This document shows, piece by piece, positions 1 through 8,641 of a DNA stretch of 54,094 nt; position 1 is the stretch's first letter; every line of letters starts with the position of its first letter. Origin of the DNA: JBDSLU01 sp039916225 (lineage in GTDB: Bacteria; Acidobacteriota; Vicinamibacteria; Vicinamibacterales; Vicinamibacteraceae); the NCBI GenBank assembly GCA_039916225.1, contig JBDSLU010000489.1, positions 1-54,094 of the forward strand, in the 5' to 3' direction. Made by a program: the position numbers and the translations under genes. The notes below the pieces were generated by a model. The model had not been told where the DNA came from and did not search any database. It was given only the letters and a program-made list of their open reading frames with translations.

Positions 1-588
1 GATCGCAAGCCGGCGTTCGATCCTGCCCGCAAACCGGCGTTCGATCGTGACCGCAAGCCCGCCTTCGATCCTGCCCGCAAGCCACCGTTCGACCGTGACC
101 GCAAGCCGGCCTTCGATCGCGACCGCAACCCTGCGTTCGACCGTGACCGCAAGCCCGCGTTCGATCCTGATCGCAAGCCGGCCTTCGACCGCGATCGCAA
201 GCCGCCGGTCGACCGCGAACGCGAAGGGTCGCGGCCGGCGGGTCCGCGGCCGCTGGCCGACTGGAAGCCGAAGACGACCGGCGATCGGCGTCCGCCCGCG
301 CCGCGACCCAGCGGCGATCGGCCGTCGGGCGATCGGCCGGCCGGCGGACGACCGTTCGCGGATCGCCCGCGCAGCAACTGGGGCGGCAGCAAGCCGGACG
401 GCGACCGGCGTGGGCCGGGCGGCTCGGGCTTCGGCGGCAAGAGCTTCGGTGCACCGCGGCCGCGCGGCAAGGGGCCGGGCGGCTTTGGCGGGCCCGGCGC
501 ACCTGGCGGGCGCGCACCCGGGTCGGGCAGTCGGCCCGGAGGCCGTCCGCCTGGCGGGCCGCGCGGCCCGCGCAAACCCAAGCCGTGA
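1..588 (+). CDS. C-terminal part of a protein with a repetitive, basic, disordered tail (partial)
   Basis: An open frame runs from the first base to a TGA at 586-588 with no start inside the window, so this is the 3' end of a longer gene. The first 73 residues are an eight-residue repeat of the type RKPAFDRD in nine copies. The remainder is rich in Gly, Pro, Arg and Lys and ends in a basic GPRKPKP. There is no folded domain here. Tails like this are known on bacterial RNA-binding enzymes such as RsuA/RluB-type pseudouridine synthases and DEAD-box helicases, so such a parent protein is plausible, but the catalytic part lies outside the window and the identity is inference only. The downstream Dabb gene starts 7 bases after the stop. 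Confidence 0.7.
   Translation, partial: DRKPAFDPARKPAFDRDRKPAFDPARKPPFDRDRKPAFDRDRNPAFDRDRKPAFDPDRKPAFDRDRKPPVDREREGSRPAGPRPLADWKPKTTGDRRPPAPRPSGDRPSGDRPAGGRPFADRPRSNWGGSKPDGDRRGPGGSGFGGKSFGAPRPRGKGPGGFGGPGAPGGRAPGSGSRPGGRPPGGPRGPRKPKP
4..219 (+). repeat. Nine in-frame copies of a 24-nt coding tandem repeat
   Basis: Nine consecutive 24-base units each begin CGCAA(G/A/C)CC and encode RKPAFD followed by PA, RD, PD or RE. Third-codon positions vary between copies while the amino acids are kept, which points to selection on the protein rather than recent slippage. The array probably continues to the left of the window. Confidence 0.9.
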
Positions 589-595
589 GCCACCG

Positions 596-952
596 GTGCT
601 GACCCACGTCGTCCTGTTCCGGCCCAAGCCGGGCCTCACGCCGGCCGACGCCGACGCGCTCGTCGCCGCGATCGAGCGCGCCGCCGGCGACATTCCTTCT
701 GTCCGCCGCTTCGAGGTCGGTCGCCAGACGTCCTCGCCGCCGCCGTATGCCGCCGGCGCCCCGCCCGACTTCCCCTTTGTGGCGATGGTGTGGGTCGACG
801 ACCGCGCCGCGCTCGACGCCTACCTGGCGCACCCGGCGCATCAGGCGCTCGGGGCGGCCTTCAACGCTGCGCTGGGCGCTGCGCTGGTCTTCGATTTCGA
901 TACCGAGACGGTGGAGTCCGGCGGGGCGCGCCGGGCGATCGACGGGCGCTGA
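596..952 (+). CDS. Dabb (stress-responsive A/B barrel) domain protein
   Basis: This 118-residue product starts at a GTG seven bases after the preceding stop. The same frame is open further upstream, but that part overlaps the repeat-coding gene and is translated noise. The sequence opens with LTHVVLFRPKPG, has a central PFVAMVWVDDRAALDAYLAHPAHQ and ends with a FDFDTE strand, which is the pattern of the Dabb ferredoxin-like family: a small dimeric alpha+beta barrel with a conserved early His and a YxxHPxH-type motif. Members have varied and often unknown roles. It is probably co-transcribed with the upstream gene and converges on dusB, whose stop lies 13 bases away. Confidence 0.75.
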   Translation: MLTHVVLFRPKPGLTPADADALVAAIERAAGDIPSVRRFEVGRQTSSPPPYAAGAPPDFPFVAMVWVDDRAALDAYLAHPAHQALGAAFNAALGAALVFDFDTETVESGGARRAIDGR

Positions 953-964
953 CGCCGAGGCGCC

Positions 965-2050
965 TCAGACGAGCGTCGGGATACGCTCGCGCGGCAGTGC
1001 GATGACGCCGTCGACGAAGAACTCGTGGATGATGTCCCGCAGCTCGCCGATCGACGTGGCGGCGTTGATGCGGATGCGCAGGTGCGATCCGCCGTCGAGG
1101 CCCTTGGTATACCAGGAGTTCAGCGCGCGCAGCTTGTTGATCACCCAGCGCTCACGGCCCTGCGCCGGCTCCCGACGCGCCCGGGCCGCTTCCTCGGGCG
1201 CCATCGGCGCGCTGTGCCGGAAGCCGATCGCTTCGTCGACGCGCTCGTGCAGCAGCAGGTCGATGTAGTCGAGCAGAAAGCGCGCGCGCTGATCGTTCGA
1301 CACGGTGCGGATCGGACGGCCCTCCAGCAGGTCGGAGGCTTGCGCCAGCAGCCACGGATTGCGGAGCACGCCGCGCCCGGCGATGACACCGGACACGCTG
1401 GTGTTGCGCAGCCGCTCGACGATCTGTTCCGGCTCGACGAGATCACCGCTGCCGATCACCGGGATGGGCAGCGCCCGAGCGACGCGATCGATGAGCGACC
1501 AGTCCGACGATCCGGTGTAGGCCTGCTTGGCGGTGCGCCCGTGTACCGTCACAGCCGACGCGCCGGCGTCGGCCACCAGCTGCGCCACCAGTGGCGCGTT
1601 GATCTCGTCCTCGGTCCACCCGGCGCGCATCTTCACCGTGACGGGAATCTTCACCGCGCGAGTCATGGCGTTGATGATCGCGGCCGCATGCGACGGGTCG
1701 CGCATCAGGCTGCAGCCGGCGTTGTGCTTCGAGATCTTGGGCACCGGGCAGCCCATGTTCACGTCGACGGCGCTGGCGCCCATGCTCTCGACGATGGCCG
1801 CGGCGTCGGCCATCTTGGCCGGATCGCCGCCGAAGATCTGGATCGAGACCGGCCGTTCTTCCTCGGTGTATTCGGCGTATTCGAGGGTCCGGTCGATGCC
1901 GCGCACGAGGCCCTCGGAGCTGACCATCTCGCTGACGACGAGACCGCAGCCGCCGTGGCGCTTGACCAGGCGTCGGAACGCGGTGTCGGTCATCCCGGCC
2001 ATCGGCGCGACGCCGAGCGCGGGCTCGACCGGGAGGGGACCGATTTTCAT
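965..2050 (-). CDS. dusB: tRNA-dihydrouridine synthase, DusB type
   Basis: This 361-residue flavoenzyme of the Dus family reduces uridine to dihydrouridine in the tRNA D-loop, using FMN and NADPH. APMAGMTD at residues 15-22 is the FMN-binding start of the TIM barrel. The VNMGCP motif near residue 100 carries the catalytic Cys, followed by the basic KISKHNAGCSLM segment. VHGRTAKQAYTG and GSGDL/GRGVLRNPW are the later FMN-phosphate loops. The frame is open 34 codons further upstream, but those residues overlap the preceding gene and do not resemble the family, so the ATG at 2050 was chosen. It is the last gene of the long minus-strand run and lies 23 bases after the SurA-like gene. Identification is firm; the DusB subgroup is likely. 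Confidence 0.93.
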   Translation of the reverse strand: MKIGPLPVEPALGVAPMAGMTDTAFRRLVKRHGGCGLVVSEMVSSEGLVRGIDRTLEYAEYTEEERPVSIQIFGGDPAKMADAAAIVESMGASAVDVNMGCPVPKISKHNAGCSLMRDPSHAAAIINAMTRAVKIPVTVKMRAGWTEDEINAPLVAQLVADAGASAVTVHGRTAKQAYTGSSDWSLIDRVARALPIPVIGSGDLVEPEQIVERLRNTSVSGVIAGRGVLRNPWLLAQASDLLEGRPIRTVSNDQRARFLLDYIDLLLHERVDEAIGFRHSAPMAPEEAARARREPAQGRERWVINKLRALNSWYTKGLDGGSHLRIRINAATSIGELRDIIHEFFVDGVIALPRERIPTLV

Positions 2051-2073
2051 CGCAGGCAGTCGCGGGCGGTCCG

Positions 2074-3174
2074 CTAGTTCGAGCTGGCCGTCGGGGTCGT
2101 CGGCCGCGCCTGGTAGACCTCGTAGGCCTTGCGCAGCTCGTCGTTCTTCCACTCGATGATGGCCTGATCGCGCAGCTTCTTCAGGTACTTCACCATCTCC
2201 GGCCGGCCCTTCTCGCGGAAGACGCGATCGGCGACCTGGTTGCGGACCGTCTCCAGCTGCGGCACGACCGTCTCGCTGCGGCTTTCGAGCTTGATGATCT
2301 GGTAACCGCGCTGGGTGCGGATCGGCTGGGTCGACTCGCCGACCTTGAGCCCCTTCACCACGGCCATGAGCTGCGCCGACATCTCTTCGGGGTTCACCGG
2401 ACCGACCAGGCCACCGTTGGCCTTCGACGGCGCGTCGGAGTTGGCCGCGGCCAGGGCCGCGAAATCCTCGCCGGCGGTGATGCGGTGACGAAGCGCCTCG
2501 GCCTTCACCTTCGCTTCGTCGTCGAGGCCGACGTTGACGCCGGCCTGACCGGCGTTGGCGGTGCCTTCCGGAGCGCGGTCGGGCACCGTCACCATGATCT
2601 CGCGCAGCGTCACCGCCGCCGGGGTCGTGAACTGGTCCTTGTGGGCGGCGAAGTAGGCGGCCGATTCCGTCTCAGTTACCGAGATCTTGTCCATCACGTC
2701 CTGCTGCTGGACGCGGTTGACGATCATCTGGCGCTCGATGCTCCGGCGCAGGTCGGGGAGCGTGAGCCCTTCCTGCTTCAACGCCGCGATGAACTGCTCT
2801 TCGCTCTCGAGCTTGTTCTCCTTGCGGATGTTCGAGACGATCGTCGCGAACTGCTCGTCCGACAGCGAGAAGCCGAGTTCCTTGCCGCGCTGGAGCAGCA
2901 GCAGTTCGTCGATGGCCTCGCCGACGACCTGCGGCGTCACCTCGCCGAGCGTCTTCTTGAGCTCGTCGTCGCCCTTGGCATCCTCGGGCTTCCGGTTCTG
3001 GGCGCGGATGGCGGCCACCTGCCGGGTCTCGAGGTCGGTCTTGGTGAAGATCTCGCCGTTCACTTTGACGAGGACCTGTTCGATGATCTCGGCGCGGAGC
3101 GGCAGGCTGGCGGCGGCAGCGAAGCCCAGGGCGAGCAGGCCTCCCACGGCCAGACGGCGGTAATTCTTCGGCAT
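2074..3174 (-). CDS. SurA-like periplasmic peptidyl-prolyl isomerase
   Basis: This 366-residue protein begins with a basic N-terminus and a hydrophobic signal peptide (about residues 1-28, ending near LRA). Next comes a SurA N-terminal-type helical region (EIIEQVLVKVNGEIFTKTDLE and following), which is the chaperone part. One parvulin (PpiC) domain lies at about residues 170-310, recognisable from TLREIMV, AEDFAALA-type and GGLVGPV segments and the closing TQRGYQIIKLE. SurA of E. coli has two parvulin domains and this has one. It presumably helps outer-membrane proteins fold in the periplasm. It sits 27 bases after mfd and is probably in the same transcript. The C-terminus ends in a short Pro/Thr/Ser tail. 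Confidence 0.88.
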   Translation of the reverse strand: MPKNYRRLAVGGLLALGFAAAASLPLRAEIIEQVLVKVNGEIFTKTDLETRQVAAIRAQNRKPEDAKGDDELKKTLGEVTPQVVGEAIDELLLLQRGKELGFSLSDEQFATIVSNIRKENKLESEEQFIAALKQEGLTLPDLRRSIERQMIVNRVQQQDVMDKISVTETESAAYFAAHKDQFTTPAAVTLREIMVTVPDRAPEGTANAGQAGVNVGLDDEAKVKAEALRHRITAGEDFAALAAANSDAPSKANGGLVGPVNPEEMSAQLMAVVKGLKVGESTQPIRTQRGYQIIKLESRSETVVPQLETVRNQVADRVFREKGRPEMVKYLKKLRDQAIIEWKNDELRKAYEVYQARPTTPTASSN

Positions 3175-3201
3175 GTTGTGGATCTCTCTACCCTTGGCAT
3201 C

Positions 3202-6200
3202 CTACGCGAAGTCAGTGAGTTCGGTCAGAACGCCCTTGACTTGGTCGAACAGCCTACTTGGCGTGTCCCAGGCCGTCTTGGTCGGCTTGACCAGTTCTTC
3301 TCGGGTGAACCCCGGCGCGACCGTGCCGCTCGTCGCCCGCTGAGTCCACCAGGACGCCTGCTTCATTTCTGGCTTTCGACCTATGTCGCGCCGCGGCGGC
3401 TCGACCTTCCCCTGACGCTTGGCCACGAATGCCGGCGCCGCCATCGGTTGTGGTGCCGTCAGCCGTAGCGACGCCGGCGGGACCAGCGTCACATCCGGCC
3501 GGCGGTTGACCAGGCTGATGACCCGCGCCGGGTCGACTCCGCCCGATCTGAATCTAAAGACGATGGCCGAGCCTTCCCGGTCGATGCCTTCGACCCGGAG
3601 CTTGTCGGCCAGGATCCGGATCGAGGCGTAGGCGGCCACGTTGGTGACCGACTCGGGTGTCGGGCCATAGCGGTCCCGGACCTCGGCGACGGCATCTTCC
3701 AGCGCCTGCTCCGTCCGCGCCGCCGCCAGCCGGCGATAGACGCCCAGACGCTGGTTCATGTCCGGAATGTAGGTCTCGTCGATCTTCAGCTCGACCTTGA
3801 GGTTGAGGGTCGCCCGGGCGTCGTCCTCGAGCTCTTCGCCCTTCAGCTCGCGGATCGTCTCCTCGAGCAGCTTCAGGTACATCTCGAAGCCGATCGACTC
3901 GATGTGGCCGCTCTGCTCGCCGCCGAGCAGGTTGCCGGCGCCGCGGATCTCCAGGTCGAGCGCCGCCACCCGGAACCCGGCGCCGAGGTCGCTGAACTCC
4001 CGCATCGCCGACAGCCGCTTGCGGGCGACCGTCGACAGCGTGTGGCCTGGCGGGACGAGGAGGTACGCATAGGCGCGGCGATCGGACCGGCCGACGCGCC
4101 CCCGGAGCTGGTAGAGCTGAGCCAACCCATAGCGATCGGCCCGGTTGATGATGATCGTGTTGGCGTTGGGGATGTCGAGGCCGTTCTCGATGATGGTGGT
4201 GGCGACCAGCACGTCGTACTTGCGCGCGACGAAGTCGACCATGACCTTCTCGAGATCGTCGTCGCCCATCTGGCCGTGTCCGACGATGATCTTCGCTTCC
4301 GGCACCAGCCGCTGCACCAGGCCGGCAATCGAGTGGATCGACTCGACGCGGTTGTGCACCAGATAGACCTGACCGCCGCGCTCCAGCTCGTGACGCACGG
4401 CATCGCCGATCACTTTCTGGTCGAAGGCGACCACGTTGGTCTGGATCGCCAGGCGATCGCGGGGCGGCGTCTCGATCACCGACATGTCGCGGATGCCGAC
4501 CAGCGACATGTTCAAGGTGCGGGGGATCGGCGTCGCGCTCATCGTCAGCACGTCGACCTTGCGGCGCATCTGCTTGATGCGCTCCTTGTGCGAGACGCCG
4601 AAGCGCTGCTCCTCGTCGACGACCAGCAGGCCCAGATCCTGGAAGACCACGTCCTTCGACAGCAGCCGGTGCGTGCCGACGATGATGTCCAGCTTGCCCT
4701 CGGCCAGATTGGTCAGCGTGACCTTCTGCTCCTGCTTGCTGCGGAAGCGGCTGACCATGTCGACCTTCACCGGGAACGCCGAGAAGCGTGACTGCAACGT
4801 GCGCAGGTGCTGGAAGGCGAGCACGGTGGTCGGCGCCAGGAACGCGACCTGCCGCCCGTCCATCACCGCCTTGAAGGCAGCGCGCATCGCCACCTCGGTC
4901 TTGCCGTAGCCCACGTCGCCGCACAACAGCCGATCCATCGGCGTGGGCGACTCCATGTCGTTCTTGATATCGGCGATCGCGACCTTCTGATCGCCGGTCA
5001 GCTCGTACTCGAAAGCCTGCTCGAATTCTTCCTGCCAATGCGTATCGGCGCCGAAGGCGTGGCCGGGAACGGCCTTGCGCATGGCATACAGCTTCAGCAG
5101 CTCGTCGGCCATGTCGCGCATCGCCTTCTTGACGCGCGTCTTGGCCTTCTCCCAGGTGGTGCCGCCGAGCCGATCGAGCTGCGGGTTGCCGCCGCCCGAG
5201 TACTTCTGGACCAGGTCGAGGTGCTCGACCGGCACGAACAGCTTGTTGTCGTCGGCGTAGCGGAGTTCCATGAACTCCTGGGCGTCGGCGCCGACGGCGA
5301 GCTTCTTCAGGCCGACGAAGCGGCCGATGCCGTGATCGACGTGGACGACGTGGTCGCCGGCCTTGAGATCGCGGAAGTCCGAGAAGAAGGTGCGGCGGGT
5401 TCCGGCCGATGGTCCGCCGGCCGCCGACGCGCGATCGCGGCGGACGCGCGCGTCCTCGAAGACGTCGCTCTCGGCCACCAGCGTCAGCTTGGCGTCGGCC
5501 AGACGGACGCCGGCGGTCATCGCGCCGGTCGTCACCAGCACCACCGCCGCGCGCCTCACCTCCGCCGCGTCGACCGGCAGCGCCAGGACGTCGTACTCGC
5601 GCAGCAGCTCGATGGTGCGTTCGGCCCGGCCAGCCGACTCCGCCACGAACAGCGTGGTCTCGCCGGCGTCCCGCGCCTTGCGCAGCTCGACGACCCACTG
5701 ATCGACCCGGCCGTGATGGCGGGACACGGTCTGACACGCGATTTCGCGCACCGGCCGATCGGTTTCGTCGACCGGCAGGAGATCCAGGCGCGTCGCCGGC
5801 TCCATCGCCGCGGCCAGCTCGCCCCACGGGACGGCAATCGCTGCGGGCGGCAGCACGCGCCGGCCGCGGCGCGTCGCCTCGGCGTGGCCGGTCGCCAGCG
5901 AGGCGTCGAGCGCCTCGCCGTGCTTCACGACGTCGCCGTGCTCGACCACGAACACGCGCGCGCCGGCTTCGGCGGCATAGCCGAGGATGGTGCCGCCCCG
6001 GTCGACGGTTTCGACGCCGACATCGTCGGCGCCCTGCACCCCGCCGCTCCCGGCCTCGGGCAGCACGTCGCGCAGCGGCAGCAGCAGCACGTGGTCGATG
6101 GTCTCGATCGAGCGCTGCGTCTGCGCGTCGTAGCGGCGCAGCGTCTCGATGGTGTCGCCGAGGAACTCGACGCGCACCGGGTGCGCCTCGCCGGGTGGGA

Positions 6201-6777
6201 AGACGTCGACCAGGCCGCCGCGGATGCAGAACTCGCCGTGCTGGTCGACGGGATCGGCTCGGGTGAAGCCGGCATCGACGAGCCGATCGGCGAGCGTGGC
6301 GAGATCGACGTCGACGTCGGACTGCAGCACCACGGCGGCGGCGCGCATGCGATCGAGGCTGCTGACCCGCGAGGCGATCGCCGCCACCGACGCCACGACG
6401 ACACGCGACGATCCCGTCGCCAGCGCGTGCAGCGCCCGGGCCCGCGCCGACGTGACGTCGAGGTGCGGCGCAATCTCGCGATAGGGATCGATTTCGAGCG
6501 ACGGGCAGGGCAGGACGGCACGCTCGGCGTGCGCCGGGCTCCAGCCTTCGAGCGTCGCGGCAAAGAAGCGGACGTCGGCGATCAGCGGATCGATGTCGCG
6601 ATCGGCGGGCACGACCACCAGGACCGGTGATCGGCGGGCCGCGGCCGACAGGGCCAGCGCCACGGCCGGCGGCGTGACACCGGACAGGTGCTGCGATCCG
6701 GGCTCGAGGCCGGCGCGCTCGATCGCACTGAAGAGCAGCGCCCGCACGGACAGCGACGACGACGCCGAGAGGGCCAT
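3202..6777 (-). CDS. mfd: Transcription-repair coupling factor Mfd
   Basis: At 1191 residues this is close to the usual Mfd length. Mfd displaces RNA polymerase stalled at DNA lesions and recruits UvrA. The N-terminal third is the UvrB-like module (VDPLIADVRFFA-type start, EIDPYREIAPH). A CarD-like RNA-polymerase-interacting domain starts near residue 464 (GDHVVHVDHGIGRF). The SF2 translocase follows, with Walker A GDVGYGKT near 620, the DEEQ box near 721 and the GRVGR motif later. The TRCF C-terminal domain comes next, then a Pro/Lys-rich end. The ATG overlaps the stop of the heptose adenylyltransferase gene by one base (TGATG), indicating coupled translation. All key motifs are intact. Confidence 0.97.
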   Translation of the reverse strand: MALSASSSLSVRALLFSAIERAGLEPGSQHLSGVTPPAVALALSAAARRSPVLVVVPADRDIDPLIADVRFFAATLEGWSPAHAERAVLPCPSLEIDPYREIAPHLDVTSARARALHALATGSSRVVVASVAAIASRVSSLDRMRAAAVVLQSDVDVDLATLADRLVDAGFTRADPVDQHGEFCIRGGLVDVFPPGEAHPVRVEFLGDTIETLRRYDAQTQRSIETIDHVLLLPLRDVLPEAGSGGVQGADDVGVETVDRGGTILGYAAEAGARVFVVEHGDVVKHGEALDASLATGHAEATRRGRRVLPPAAIAVPWGELAAAMEPATRLDLLPVDETDRPVREIACQTVSRHHGRVDQWVVELRKARDAGETTLFVAESAGRAERTIELLREYDVLALPVDAAEVRRAAVVLVTTGAMTAGVRLADAKLTLVAESDVFEDARVRRDRASAAGGPSAGTRRTFFSDFRDLKAGDHVVHVDHGIGRFVGLKKLAVGADAQEFMELRYADDNKLFVPVEHLDLVQKYSGGGNPQLDRLGGTTWEKAKTRVKKAMRDMADELLKLYAMRKAVPGHAFGADTHWQEEFEQAFEYELTGDQKVAIADIKNDMESPTPMDRLLCGDVGYGKTEVAMRAAFKAVMDGRQVAFLAPTTVLAFQHLRTLQSRFSAFPVKVDMVSRFRSKQEQKVTLTNLAEGKLDIIVGTHRLLSKDVVFQDLGLLVVDEEQRFGVSHKERIKQMRRKVDVLTMSATPIPRTLNMSLVGIRDMSVIETPPRDRLAIQTNVVAFDQKVIGDAVRHELERGGQVYLVHNRVESIHSIAGLVQRLVPEAKIIVGHGQMGDDDLEKVMVDFVARKYDVLVATTIIENGLDIPNANTIIINRADRYGLAQLYQLRGRVGRSDRRAYAYLLVPPGHTLSTVARKRLSAMREFSDLGAGFRVAALDLEIRGAGNLLGGEQSGHIESIGFEMYLKLLEETIRELKGEELEDDARATLNLKVELKIDETYIPDMNQRLGVYRRLAAARTEQALEDAVAEVRDRYGPTPESVTNVAAYASIRILADKLRVEGIDREGSAIVFRFRSGGVDPARVISLVNRRPDVTLVPPASLRLTAPQPMAAPAFVAKRQGKVEPPRRDIGRKPEMKQASWWTQRATSGTVAPGFTREELVKPTKTAWDTPSRLFDQVKGVLTELTDFA

Positions 6778-7268
6778 CAGCTCTCGTCCGCTTCCTGCAT
6801 CCGCGCCACGATGTTCGACGTGGAATAGCCCGGCACCACCTCGATTCGCACCACGCGCCCACCCCGGGCCTCGACCGTGTCCCGCCCCACGATCGCATCA
6901 TGCCCCCAGTCCGCGCCTTTGACGAGCACGTCGGGCTGTAGAGCTTCGACGATCGCAGCCGGCGTCTCGTCATCGAAGACGACGACGGCGTCGACGACAT
7001 CGAGACCGGCGAGCAGCTCGGCCCGCTCGTGCTCGGGCAGGATCGGCCGCGACGGGCCCTTGTTGGCGCGCACCGAACGGTCGCTGTTCACGGCGACCAC
7101 GAGAACGTGCCCCTCGGCGCGGGCCGCGGCGAGATACGTCACGTGCCCGGGATGGACGAGATCGAAGACGCCGTTCGTGAAGACGACGGCCCGGCCGGCG
7201 GCGCGCTGCGCCGCGACCCAGCTCGCCGCCTCGGCAACCGACAGCACGGGCGCGGGGGTGACGTGCAC
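6777..7268 (-). CDS. rfaE2: D-glycero-beta-D-manno-heptose-1-phosphate adenylyltransferase (stand-alone HldE C-terminal / RfaE2)
   Basis: This 163-residue nucleotidyltransferase has NGVFDLVHPGHVTYL, in which HPGH is the HxGH catalytic motif. It also has the VAVNSDRSVRANKGPSRPI loop and a later GADWG, the signature set of the RfaE domain II family. It activates heptose-1-phosphate to ADP-heptose for LPS inner core. The kinase half found in the fused E. coli HldE is absent here, as in many bacteria where the two domains are separate genes. Translation starts at a GTG preceded by GAGG. It lies 14 bases after the Wzt-like gene, consistent with a cell-surface polysaccharide role, and overlaps mfd by one base. 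Confidence 0.9.
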   Translation of the reverse strand: MHVTPAPVLSVAEAASWVAAQRAAGRAVVFTNGVFDLVHPGHVTYLAAARAEGHVLVVAVNSDRSVRANKGPSRPILPEHERAELLAGLDVVDAVVVFDDETPAAIVEALQPDVLVKGADWGHDAIVGRDTVEARGGRVVRIEVVPGYSTSNIVARMQEADES

Positions 7269-7282
7269 GGGCAGGTCCTCGG

Positions 7283-8641
7283 TTAGATGCGGGTCGTCAG
7301 CTTGACCCCGTCCGAGAACACCCAGCGGTGCGGCGGACGGAAGATACCGACGTCCTTGGTGCGCGACTTCACCCGGAAGGTGTAAAGCAGCCGGTGATAG
7401 TCGTAGGGATAGCCGTCGCGCCGGTGGACGGCGACGTCGATCTTGTAGGTGCCTTCGATCAGGCCGAGCGGCTCGATGACGAAATCGACCTGACCACTGC
7501 CCTTGATCTCGGCCGGATCGAGATCCTCGAGATCGGTGTTGGTGCCGTAGACGCAGACGCCGTCGGCGTTGAACAGCCCGAAGCCAAACACGAAATCGGT
7601 GACCGGCGACACGGCCTTCACCTCGAGCCGCACGATCAGCTTCTCGTTCGCGTGAAACAGGTGTCCCGGGCCTTCGTCCCCGATGAGGGTGACGCCGGCG
7701 ATCTCGACCTCGCGCGATCCCCAGCGTCCAGCCGAGGCCAGGAACATGTCGGTCGGCGTCGGCTCGGCGGTGTCGCCAGTCGTCACGATGGCGACCGGAT
7801 CGGTCGGCGCGTTTACGCCGTCGCCGGCGGCGGCCGCCGCCGCCGCGTCGTCACGGGCGCGCGCGTCCTCGCGAGCCAGGAGTGCTTCTTCGCTGTCTTC
7901 GACGGCCGTGACGTAGGCGCCGACGACCCGGCGCGGATCGCCGGTCGCGCGGACCTTGCCGCCCTCGAGCCACAGGGCTTCGTCACAGAAGCGCTCGACG
8001 AGACCGAGCGAATGCGTCACCAGCAGGATGGTCTTGCCGCGGCGTCGGAATTCGCCGAACTTGTCGAGGCACTTGTGGGTGAAGCCCTCGTCGCCGACGG
8101 CCAGCACCTCGTCGACCAGCAGGACGTCGGGGTCGACGTGGATGGCCACCGCGAAGCCGAGGCGCATGTACATCCCCGACGAGTAGGTCTTCACCGGCGC
8201 GTCGATGAAGTCCTCGAGCTCGGCGAAGCGGACGATCTCGTCGAACCGCTTCGTGATCTCCTTCTTCGACAGGCCGAGCATGATGCCGTTGATGAAGACG
8301 TTCTCGCGGCCGGAGATCTCGGGGTGGAACCCGGCCCCGAGCTCGATCAGCGCTGAAATGCGGCCATTGACCGTCACCGTCCCGCGCGTCGGCCGGCTGA
8401 TCCCGGCGACGCACTTGAGCATCGTGCTCTTGCCGGATCCGTTGCGGCCGATGATGCCGTAGGTGCGCCCCTTGGCGACGTCGAAGGAGACGCCCTTCAG
8501 CGCCTCGAACGTCTCGTCGGCCTTCAGGTCGGAGACGAAGCTGCCGGTCAGGATCGCGCTCTTCAGCGTCGCGAACTGGCGGCGGTGCCCGTAGCGGCGA
8601 TAGACCTTGCTGACGTCGCGGACTTCGATCGCGTTCGACAC
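7283..8641 (-). CDS. wzt: O-polysaccharide ABC transporter ATPase with C-terminal sugar-binding domain (Wzt type)
   Basis: This 452-residue protein has an ABC ATPase domain (about 1-235) with Walker A GRNGSGKST at 65-73, the signature YSSGMYMRL at about 153-161 and Walker B VLLVDEVL at 173-180. The spacing and the FHPEISGRENVFINGIMLG segment are typical of the polysaccharide/polyol exporter subfamily. After an Ala/Asp-rich linker (about 250-300) there is a beta-rich domain of about 150 residues (EIAGVTLIGDEG to LLYTFRVKS). This matches the Wzt C-terminal domain that recognises the finished glycan end. It pairs with the permease gene, whose stop overlaps this GTG start by one base (CTAGTG), with GGAGG upstream. 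It probably exports O-antigen or a similar glycan. Confidence 0.9.
   Translation of the reverse strand: MSNAIEVRDVSKVYRRYGHRRQFATLKSAILTGSFVSDLKADETFEALKGVSFDVAKGRTYGIIGRNGSGKSTMLKCVAGISRPTRGTVTVNGRISALIELGAGFHPEISGRENVFINGIMLGLSKKEITKRFDEIVRFAELEDFIDAPVKTYSSGMYMRLGFAVAIHVDPDVLLVDEVLAVGDEGFTHKCLDKFGEFRRRGKTILLVTHSLGLVERFCDEALWLEGGKVRATGDPRRVVGAYVTAVEDSEEALLAREDARARDDAAAAAAAGDGVNAPTDPVAIVTTGDTAEPTPTDMFLASAGRWGSREVEIAGVTLIGDEGPGHLFHANEKLIVRLEVKAVSPVTDFVFGFGLFNADGVCVYGTNTDLEDLDPAEIKGSGQVDFVIEPLGLIEGTYKIDVAVHRRDGYPYDYHRLLYTFRVKSRTKDVGIFRPPHRWVFSDGVKLTTRI

Noticed and set aside
1..219. CRISPR-like short regular repeats at the left edge
   Set aside because: The 24-nt units are contiguous with no spacers, vary at third codon positions and encode a constant peptide in an open frame.
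3554..7000. A second long minus-strand frame of over 1100 codons overlapping mfd
   Set aside because: It is the shifted frame of mfd, dominated by Arg, Ala and Gly, whereas the mfd frame carries all helicase motifs.
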